Source: CCY15215 sp039194995
Lineage (GTDB): Bacteria; Cyanobacteriota; Cyanobacteriia; Cyanobacteriales; Spirulinaceae
Reading direction: 5' to 3'
Assembly (NCBI GenBank): GCA_039194995.1
Contig: JBCCVR010000087.1
Location: 1 to 28,999 of the forward strand
DNA: 28,999 nt
The position numbers and the translations under genes are program-made. Positions 23,350 through 28,999 of the stretch are shown here, piece by piece; the stretch's first letter is position 1; each line of letters begins with the position of its first letter. The notes under the pieces are model-generated. The model made no database searches. It worked only from the letters and a program-made list of their open reading frames with translations, and was not told the origin of the DNA.

Positions 23350-24072
23350 TTACAGTCCCAGTTCTTCGATTTTTTGGAGGATAATGGCGCGTTTGTCGAG
23401 AGCATACTGAAAATTCGGGGAAATTTCTAGAGCGCGATCCAAAGAACTTAAGGCTTCTTGATAGCGTCCCAATTGGTATAAACTCCAACCGCGAGCTTGC
23501 CAAGTATTGGCGTTGTCGGGATTGAGTTCCAAAGCGCGATCGAAATCGGCGAGGGCTTCTTCATCGCGTCCCAATTGTTGGCGCGACCATCCCCGTCCCG
23601 ACCAGTTGCGATCGTAGGCGGGATTGAGTTCTAAACCGCGATCGTAAGCGGCGATCGAGTCCTGATAGCGATCGAGGTAATACAAGGCCGTCCCCCGTCC
23701 GTACCAACTGTCGGCAGAATCTGGCGCGAGGTTGACCACGCGATCAAAAGCCGTCAGCATTTCATCGTAGCGAAATAAAGACCATAATGCCCAAGCACGA
23801 CCATTCCATGCCTGCAAGCGCTCGGGATCGGTTTGAAGGACGCGATCGAAAACAGCCAATGCCTCTTCGTGTTTGCCTTCATTCTGAAGGTCAAACCCCG
23901 TATCGATGAGGTTATCTAGCTCGGTTTGGGCGCGATCGCTCCTAACTACGCGGGTTTGTCCGATCGCGGGCAGAGGGCGAGAGAGGGGATTGAACGGGAC
24001 GATAGGCAAGAGCAATAAGAATGCGCCCCCGCATCCCCAAGCGATGGATTTGAGTTGAAGATGAAGTCTCAC
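23350..24072 (-). CDS. Secreted or membrane-anchored TPR protein
   Basis: Predicted 240 residues. The N-terminus has a signal peptide or anchor (AWGCGGAFLLLLPIVPF, about 12-28). Five tetratricopeptide repeats follow, for example AWNGRAWALWSLFRYDEM, WYGRGTALYYLDRYQDSI, WSGRGWSRQQLGRDEEAL and WQARGWSLYQLGRYQEAL. The repeats form a protein-binding superhelix, probably outside the cytoplasmic membrane. Partner unknown. It sits 43 bases downstream of aspA on the same strand and may be cotranscribed. Confidence 0.85.
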   Translation of the reverse strand: MRLHLQLKSIAWGCGGAFLLLLPIVPFNPLSRPLPAIGQTRVVRSDRAQTELDNLIDTGFDLQNEGKHEEALAVFDRVLQTDPERLQAWNGRAWALWSLFRYDEMLTAFDRVVNLAPDSADSWYGRGTALYYLDRYQDSIAAYDRGLELNPAYDRNWSGRGWSRQQLGRDEEALADFDRALELNPDNANTWQARGWSLYQLGRYQEALSSLDRALEISPNFQYALDKRAIILQKIEELGL

Positions 24073-24115
24073 GAGATTTTCCAGCCAGCGACTTTATCTC
24101 AATTGTAGGCAAACC

Positions 24116-25513
24116 TCAATGAAGTTGGCTCATCTGTTCGAGATCGAGAACTTTGGCTAACTCTTCTTCTGGGATTAATTCTTTCTCTAAAACAATTTGT
24201 CGAATGGGTTTACCCGTTTCTAAGGACTCCTTGGCAACGGCGGCGGCGTTGAGATAACCAATATGGGGATTGAGAGCCGTTACTAGAGCTAAGCTCCCCT
24301 CGGCATAGTGTTCGCAGCGATCGCGTTGAACGGTAATGCCTTTGAGACATTTCTCGCTTAATGCTAAAACTCCATTCCCTAAAATTTCAATGCCATTAAT
24401 CAGATCGTAAGCAATTAACGGCATCATCACATTTAACTCTAATTGTCCTGCCTGTGCCGCTAGGGCGATCGCGCTATCGTAGCCCATCACCTGAAAGCAA
24501 ACCATCGAGATCATCTCCGCCATCACCGGATTGTATTTTCCCGGCATGATCGACGATCCGGGCTGAACAGGGGGCAATTGAATTTCCTTCAATCCCGTTT
24601 TTGGGCCCGAATCCATCAAGCGCAGATCGTGGGAAATTTTCACCAAATCCTGAGCCAAATTCCGCAATGCTCCGGAAACGGCGACAAAAGGCGACATACT
24701 TTGCATGGCTGCCATCAAATGCGGGGCGACAGAGAGAGGACAATCGGTATACTGCCCCAACAACTCCGCCACCCGCAAGCGATAGTCAGGATGGGTATTC
24801 AGCCCCGTTCCCGCCGCACTCCCCCCCAAACCCAACACGCACAAATCTTCTGAAGTGAGTTTAATGCGTCGCAAATGATCGCTGAGAATCCTTGCCCAAG
24901 CGCGAAAGACTTCTCCTAATCGTACTGGAACGGCATCCTGTAAGTGAGTTCTGCCAGATTTGATAACCTTTTGAAAGGCGATCGATTTGTCATTGAGTGC
25001 CGCGATCGCCGCGTTGACCCCCGGATAGAGGGAATGGGTTAACGCCAATAACGCACCGATCCGAATCGCCGTAGGAACTGTATCGTTGGTGGATTGACCG
25101 TAATTGACATGATCGTTGGGACTGACGCGCTGATAATTGCCTTTTTTATCTCCTAAAAGTTCTAGAGCGCGATTGGCCAAAACTTCATTAACATTCATGT
25201 GATGGGAAGTGCCCGCCCCAGCCTGATAAACATCGACAACGAATTGTTGGCGAAATCGTCCTTGGAGGATCTCATCCGCCGCCGCCGCGATCGCCTCAGC
25301 AATCTCCTTGGGAATACAGCCAAGCTCTCCATTCACCGTTGCCGTTGCCTTTTTGATGAGAACAAAGGCATCAACATAGGTGGGTAAGGGTTTGAGTCCG
25401 CTAATGGGGAAATTCTCGATCGCTCTGAGGGTTTGAATCCCATAGTAAACATTGCTGGGGAGCTTGCGTTCTCCCATCGAGTCGCGTTCGATGCGATAGT
25501 CTGGTTCGTTCAT
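24116..25513 (-). CDS. aspA: Aspartate ammonia-lyase
   Basis: Predicted 465 residues, normal for the family. It converts L-aspartate to fumarate and ammonia. Visible motifs: YYGIQTLRAIENFPISG near residue 23 (aspartase rather than fumarase pattern), GAGTSHHMNVNEVLANRALE near 99, GQSTNDTVPTAIRIG near 138, SGRTHLQDAVPVRLGE near 186, and the superfamily signature GSSIMPGKYNPVMAEM near 317, where Tyr stands in the usual Val position. The last motif carries the catalytic serine. A class II fumarase is the alternative, but the N-terminal motif favours aspartase. It diverges from the Psb35-like gene. Confidence 0.88.
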   Translation of the reverse strand: MNEPDYRIERDSMGERKLPSNVYYGIQTLRAIENFPISGLKPLPTYVDAFVLIKKATATVNGELGCIPKEIAEAIAAAADEILQGRFRQQFVVDVYQAGAGTSHHMNVNEVLANRALELLGDKKGNYQRVSPNDHVNYGQSTNDTVPTAIRIGALLALTHSLYPGVNAAIAALNDKSIAFQKVIKSGRTHLQDAVPVRLGEVFRAWARILSDHLRRIKLTSEDLCVLGLGGSAAGTGLNTHPDYRLRVAELLGQYTDCPLSVAPHLMAAMQSMSPFVAVSGALRNLAQDLVKISHDLRLMDSGPKTGLKEIQLPPVQPGSSIMPGKYNPVMAEMISMVCFQVMGYDSAIALAAQAGQLELNVMMPLIAYDLINGIEILGNGVLALSEKCLKGITVQRDRCEHYAEGSLALVTALNPHIGYLNAAAVAKESLETGKPIRQIVLEKELIPEEELAKVLDLEQMSQLH

Positions 25514-25685
25514 CGGTCTTTGGTTAAGTTGCGGTGATGCTAAAATTAACTTTATCAGGTTACGCGATCGCCCTTAGCCTTTTTCCTTATGGGAAAGTTA
25601 TTGCTGCCAATATGTATCTGTAAACCGCGATCGGTCGAGTTTTGGTAGGATACAAGACGAGACATTTAATTTAAAAATACGCGCA

Positions 25686-25886
25686 ATGAATTATCTATTA
25701 GAAGCCGCAACGGTTAGCGGGAGACAATTTCCCCTTGCTTTTACTGCTGTTTATATCGTCGGCTTTATTGCAGCCATCGGAATCGGCTCTATTGCTTGGT
25801 ATAATTCCAAACGTCCTGCCGGATGGGAGAATAAAGACCGCCCCGATTTCATCCCCGAGGTCGAGTCAGATCGAAAAGCAGACTGA
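25686..25886 (+). CDS. Small one-helix membrane protein, Psb35-like
   Basis: Predicted 66 residues: a short N-terminus, one membrane helix (AFTAVYIVGFIAAIGIGSI, about 19-37), then WYNSKRPAGWENKDRPDFIP and an acidic tail. This matches my memory of the conserved cyanobacterial protein Ssl2148, named Psb35, which stabilises the CP47 module and its high-light-inducible proteins in photosystem II assembly. The match is from recall, so moderate confidence. It is monocistronic with a terminator at 25960. Confidence 0.65.
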   Translation: MNYLLEAATVSGRQFPLAFTAVYIVGFIAAIGIGSIAWYNSKRPAGWENKDRPDFIPEVESDRKAD

Positions 25887-25959
25887 AGCGCAAACGGGTC
25901 ATAGAAATCAAACATCAAACGCTTTTTGAGCCAGTTTGCCCCGACCTTTCCCAAAAAAA

Positions 25960-26002
25960 ATCTGCCTCTCTTCCTTGAATTTAGGGGCAGATGAAAAATT
26001 TT
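25960..26002 (+). terminator. Terminator after the Psb35-like gene
   Basis: ATCTGCCTCT (25960-25969) pairs with AGGGGCAGAT (25983-25992), ten pairs with one G-U, followed by GAAAAATTTTT. An A8 run precedes the left arm, so it could act in both directions. Confidence 0.65.
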
Positions 26003-26043
26003 TCTTCAGAAAATCAAGTATTGTTTGCCAGGAAAATTTGACG

Positions 26044-26517
26044 ATGTTCGACAATCACGCCTTGACTCAAAAACTGTTAAATAATCTCAAGCATTCAGAA
26101 GAAAGCATCCGCGAAAAAGCAACGGCAAAATTGTGGATGCTTTGGTTTCGTCAAAAGGGGGAAATTGGCTTGGAAACCTTGAAACGCGCCCAAAATCTTT
26201 TGGAAAATGGCGATTTTCAACAGGCTCAGAATATTCTCAATGATACGATTGACATCTATCCCGATTTTGCCGAAGCCTGGAACCGTCGTGCCATTCTCTA
26301 TTATGCTCAACGGAAATTTCTCAAGTCTCGGCAGGATTGTCGGCAAGTGGTGCGCTTAAATCCTTCCCATTTTGGAGCATGGCACGGTTTGGGATTGTGT
26401 AATGCCGCTTTGGGAGAATACAAGGAAGCGATTACCGCTTTTAAAAGAGCGCTGGAAATTCAGCCCCATGCGATCGTCAATCAAAAGTTGATTTTAGAAT
26501 GTACGATGCGGCTTTAG
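26044..26517 (+). CDS. Cytoplasmic TPR-repeat protein
   Basis: Predicted 157 residues from the ATG at 26044; the frame is open upstream to 25936, but that part crosses the terminator hairpin. After a helical N-terminus (MFDNHALTQKLLNNLKHSEE) there are about three tetratricopeptide repeats: LLENGDFQQAQNILNDTID, AWNRRAILYYAQRKFLKSRQ and AWHGLGLCNAALGEYKEAIT, ending in FKRALEIQP. No signal peptide. A protein-binding role is expected; partner unknown. Confidence 0.8.
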   Translation: MFDNHALTQKLLNNLKHSEESIREKATAKLWMLWFRQKGEIGLETLKRAQNLLENGDFQQAQNILNDTIDIYPDFAEAWNRRAILYYAQRKFLKSRQDCRQVVRLNPSHFGAWHGLGLCNAALGEYKEAITAFKRALEIQPHAIVNQKLILECTMRL

Positions 26518-26524
26518 CAGTTAT

Positions 26525-26549
26525 CAGTCACCAGTCACCAGTCACCAGT
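26525..26549. repeat. Heptamer tandem repeat (CAGTCAC)x3
   Basis: CAGTCAC is repeated three times and followed by CAGT, between the TPR gene and deoC. Short tandemly repeated heptamers of this kind are common in cyanobacterial spacers. It ends nine bases before the deoC ATG, so it lies in the deoC leader. Confidence 0.85.
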
Positions 26550-26557
26550 TGTTGAAT

Positions 26558-27250
26558 ATGGGAAACGATCATCTAGAGATTGATATTGCGGAGTATATCG
26601 ATCATGCTGTATTGAGTCCGATCGCAACTTCGGCGGATATTGAGCGGGGTTGTTCGGAGGCAATACGGTACAATTTCCCCACTGTGTGTGTCTACCCGAA
26701 TGCGGTGCGAGAAGCAGCGGAATTTGTACACCAAAAATCTCCGAAAGTTTGTGCGGTCATTGGTTTTCCTTCTGGTGCGACGACTTCGGCGACTAAATTA
26801 TATGAGGCGAGGGAAGCGGTGGAAAATGGCGCGACGGAATTGGATGTTGTTATTAATTTGGGATGGTTGAAACTTGGGAAAACTGAGGAAATTTATCGAG
26901 AAATTGCTGAAATTTATGAGGAAACCGGGCAAATGATTAAGGTGATTTTAGAAACTTCGGTACTGAATCAAACAGAAATTCGCCTAGCGGCAGAAATTTG
27001 TATGGATGCGGGAGTTGCCTATTTAAAAACCAGCACGGGATGGTTTGGCGGGGCGACGGTGGAGGATGTTCGCTTATTAAAGGAAATTACCAAGGGAAGG
27101 GTGGGAATTAAAGCCTCGGGGGGGATTCGCACGTCCGAACAAGCGATCGCGTTAATTGTCGCCGGAGCCACTCGTTTAGGAACCTCTCGAGGAGTCGAAT
27201 TAATCCGCCAAAGAGAAGAAGGAATCGAAAACAGGAGCAAGTTATCTTAA
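26558..27250 (+). CDS. deoC: Deoxyribose-phosphate aldolase
   Basis: Predicted 230 residues from the ATG at 26558; a TTG at 26549 is also in frame but falls in the heptamer repeat. It cleaves 2-deoxyribose-5-phosphate into glyceraldehyde-3-phosphate and acetaldehyde in deoxynucleoside catabolism. Seen: YIDHAVLSP at the N-terminus, VCVYPNAV, VIGFPSGAT, ELDVVINLGWL with the catalytic Asp, VAYLKTSTGW with the Schiff-base lysine (about 157), and GIKASGGIR with the second lysine. Full length and intact. Confidence 0.93.
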   Translation: MGNDHLEIDIAEYIDHAVLSPIATSADIERGCSEAIRYNFPTVCVYPNAVREAAEFVHQKSPKVCAVIGFPSGATTSATKLYEAREAVENGATELDVVINLGWLKLGKTEEIYREIAEIYEETGQMIKVILETSVLNQTEIRLAAEICMDAGVAYLKTSTGWFGGATVEDVRLLKEITKGRVGIKASGGIRTSEQAIALIVAGATRLGTSRGVELIRQREEGIENRSKLS

Positions 27251-27358
27251 TGAATAATTATCAATCTCTCGAAAAAGCTCGTATCGTGTTTTTGAGAAAA
27301 GCGATCGCATCGGAAATCCAAAAACTGTTATGGTAATGCGGTATCAATCTAAAATACG

Positions 27359-27553
27359 ATGAAAGTTAAAGATGTTATCAAATACCTCGAGCAGGATGGG
27401 TGGTATTTAGCCAAAACTAAGGGAAGTCATCGTCAATTCAAACATCCCGAGAAAAGTGGCAAAGTGACGGTATCGGGTAAATTAAGTGTAGATATGCCCA
27501 TTGGTACGCTCAAAAGTGTTTGGCGACAAGCTCAAATCGAGGAGGAAAGTTAA
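27359..27553 (+). CDS. hicA: HicA-type mRNA interferase toxin
   Basis: Predicted 64 residues with the HicA double-stranded-RNA-binding fold: VKDVIKYLEQDGWYLAKTKG, then SHRQFKHPEKSGKVTV with the catalytic histidine of the GSH motif, and a C-terminal helix. HicA cleaves mRNA until bound by HicB. Its stop overlaps the ATG of hicB by one base (TAATG), so translation is coupled. Confidence 0.92.
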   Translation: MKVKDVIKYLEQDGWYLAKTKGSHRQFKHPEKSGKVTVSGKLSVDMPIGTLKSVWRQAQIEEES

Positions 27554-27759
27554 TGCGCTATGCCATTGTTATTGAAAAAGGTAAGAATAGTTATGGTGCT
27601 TATGTTCCCGATCTACCGGGATGTGTAGCTGTTGGGGAAACGTTGGAGGAAGTTCGAGAGTTAATTGCTGAGGCGATCGCGTTTCATTTAGAAGGAATAC
27701 AGGAGGATGGTTTAATGATTCCTGAAGCTGTCTCGATTTGCGAGTATGTTGAGGCTTAG
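27553..27759 (+). CDS. hicB: HicB-type antitoxin
   Basis: Predicted 68 residues from the ATG at 27553, preceded by GGAGGA. It has the HicB partial RNase H-like fold: MRYAIVIEKGKNSYGAYVPD, LPGCVAVGETLEEV, and a helix LIAEAIAFHLEGIQEDG. It is short and has no C-terminal DNA-binding domain, so any autoregulation would need another mode. It neutralises the preceding HicA. Confidence 0.92.
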   Translation: MRYAIVIEKGKNSYGAYVPDLPGCVAVGETLEEVRELIAEAIAFHLEGIQEDGLMIPEAVSICEYVEA

Positions 27760-27829
27760 ATGAAAAGCGGCGATCGCGTCTCTTTTTCATAAGAACAACC
27801 CACCCTCTAAGCCTTAACCCACCCCCTAA

Positions 27830-27847
27830 CCCCCTCCCAAGAGGGGG
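27830..27847. repeat. C-rich dispersed-type hairpin repeat
   Basis: CCCCCTC (27830-27836) pairs with GAGGGGG (27841-27847) around CCAA. It is embedded in a C-rich stretch of (T)AACCCACCC units from about 27796. This pattern resembles a dispersed intergenic repeat in filamentous cyanobacteria. It could end hicAB transcripts, but no T run follows. Confidence 0.55.
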
Positions 27848-27897
27848 AAAATAAGAGAGGGAGTTACAAACAACTAATAACCAATAACTAAGAGTTC

Positions 27898-28755
27898 ATG
27901 AGTGGAACTTATAAGGCGACGGGAATTAATTTGAAAAGTATTCCTTTGGGGGAAAACGATCGCATCGTCACGATTTTAACCGCCGAGTATGGCTTGGTGC
28001 GAGCGGTTGCGCCGGGTTCGAGAAAGCAAAAATCGCGGCTGCGGGGGCGCGTCGAACCGTTTGTGATTAATGAGTTGTTGATTGTGAAAGGGCGATCGCT
28101 CGATAAGATTACTCAGGCGGAAACTTTAGCCTCTTATCCCGGTTTGAGTAAGGATTTGGGCAAGCTCTCCATCGGGCAATATTGGGCGGAAATTGTCTTG
28201 GCTTTGGCGTTGAGCGATCGCGCTCAAGAGGAGCTTTATTTGCTGTTTACAGAGCATTTACAGCGTTTGGAGCGCATCGAGTCGGGGGGCGATCGCGATC
28301 TGTTTTCGGCGGCGATTCTCGCTCATTTAACCCACGGTGTTTTTCACCTTTTGACGTTGGGGGGTTTGAATCCTCGCATTCAACATTGTTGTTTGACGGG
28401 AGAAGCGATCGCGCCTGTTTTTCGGGATCCCCAGTGGCGAGTGGGGATGAGTTTCGATGCGGGGGGGTTATTGCGTTTGCCCGTCGCGGTGGAGCGATCG
28501 GCCAATTCTCCCGCAGCCGTTACCGTACATACCCATCTCAATGCTCTAGAAATATTTCTCTTGCAAACCCTTGCGACTGCTGATTTGCCGAGGGTTGAGG
28601 ATGCGATTTCGAAGGAACTTCCTCCCATTGATTCTCCCAGTTCTCTAAAAATTGGCTGGTTGGGTGTCGAAAAAGCCTTACGAAATTACACTCAATATCA
28701 TCTCAATAAATCCATTCGTTCGGCAGCATTACTCGATACTTTGTTTGGTTATTGA
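27898..28755 (+). CDS. recO: DNA repair protein RecO
   Basis: Predicted 285 residues. The N-terminal OB-fold reads YKATGINLKSIPLGENDRIV...LTAEYGLVRAVAPGSRKQ and is strongly typical; the helical C-terminal part includes LGGLNPRIQHCCLTGEAI, where the zinc-binding cysteines of some RecO proteins are only partly present. RecO loads RecA with RecR in the gap-repair pathway and anneals single strands. Full length, with its own ATG 138 bases after hicB. Confidence 0.92.
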   Translation: MSGTYKATGINLKSIPLGENDRIVTILTAEYGLVRAVAPGSRKQKSRLRGRVEPFVINELLIVKGRSLDKITQAETLASYPGLSKDLGKLSIGQYWAEIVLALALSDRAQEELYLLFTEHLQRLERIESGGDRDLFSAAILAHLTHGVFHLLTLGGLNPRIQHCCLTGEAIAPVFRDPQWRVGMSFDAGGLLRLPVAVERSANSPAAVTVHTHLNALEIFLLQTLATADLPRVEDAISKELPPIDSPSSLKIGWLGVEKALRNYTQYHLNKSIRSAALLDTLFGY

Positions 28756-28788
28756 ATTCTCATTTTTGTTTCTAGCATCTGGGGATTG

Positions 28789-28867
28789 GGAGGGCAAACC
28801 CAAAACGCGATCGCTTTTGCGGGATCTCCTGCGCGATTTTTCTTCCGGGTTTGCGATCGTCCTCCCT
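28789..28867. repeat. Nested imperfect inverted repeat after recO
   Basis: GGGAGG (28789-28794) and GCAAACCC (28795-28802) pair with CCTCCC (28862-28867) and GGGTTTGC (28848-28855), with a six-base bulge on one side. Inside, AAAACGCG (28803-28810) can pair with CGCG-A-TTTT (28833-28841), and GCGGG (28820-28824) with CCTGC (28829-28833). The result is an elongated hairpin of about 79 bases. It may terminate recO or be a mobile palindromic repeat. The rest of 28756-28999 shows no gene. Confidence 0.5.
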
Positions 28868-28999
28868 CTCATTCCCTTCCTAACCCTTTCAAAAACTCTG
28901 AAATGCCAAAATGATAAACCTCAGAGCAACCCAACCCCTCTAAAAAATACACTTGACCTCCTGAGCCGCCGATGGGTACGGGGGGGGTTTGGGGGCGTC

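Noticed and set aside
25936..26043. Upstream start of the TPR gene
   Set aside because: The added stretch spans the terminator hairpin; the ATG at 26044 fits the TPR domain start.
26525..26549. CRISPR-like repeat
   Set aside because: Seven-base units without spacers; a simple heptamer tandem repeat.

Overview
The window is cyanobacterial. The palindrome GCGATCGC (HIP1) recurs across genes and spacers, and there is a small Psb35-like membrane protein, a NtcA/glutamine-riboswitch nitrogen control region, Uma2, WGR and DUF4278 families, and short heptamer repeats between genes. The genus cannot be fixed from the sequence. No rRNA, tRNA or CRISPR array was seen.

Region 1 (1-1540): the most striking part. 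Two tandem copies of one complete unit lie head to tail. Each unit has a TTGAC(T/A)-17-AACAAT promoter, a perfect GTA-N8-TAC NtcA box over the -10, an aptamer with the signature of the glnA/Downstream-peptide (L-glutamine) riboswitch, a CGCCTC segment able to pair with the Shine-Dalgarno, and a small DUF4278 protein. This looks like a two-input nitrogen switch on paralogues of the PII-binding PirA type. A terminator follows the second copy.

Region 2 (1550-6562): a minus-strand pair of phosphatase-type genes (a tandem double histidine phosphatase, then a Tat-exported PhoX/DUF839 protein). Next comes a RanBP2-type zinc-finger membrane gene split by an ISAs1-family insertion with intact inverted repeats and a 10 bp target duplication. 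Removing the insertion restores the frame exactly. The transposase itself is split by an A8 tract.

Region 3 (6575-9388): a periplasmic solute-binding protein and a coiled-coil membrane protein (minus strand), then a divergent Panacea-domain antitoxin followed by an overlapping unknown ORF that is a candidate toxin.

Region 4 (9402-18857, all minus): a methyltransferase; a SurA-like foldase with a C39-type ABC exporter whose protease and cyclic-nucleotide domains both look degenerate; a SNF2 helicase with its SWIM zinc-finger partner; and a Uma2 nuclease.

Region 5 (18922-23220): a WGR plus beta-propeller protein, a DUF433 antitoxin with a truncated DUF5615 toxin remnant, an orphan ribbon-helix-helix protein and a PAS-GAF hybrid-free histidine kinase.

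Region 6 (23350-28999): a secreted TPR protein and aspartase (aspA) on the minus strand; then on the plus strand a Psb35-like protein, a soluble TPR protein, deoC, a hicAB toxin-antitoxin pair and recO, with a nested inverted repeat after recO.
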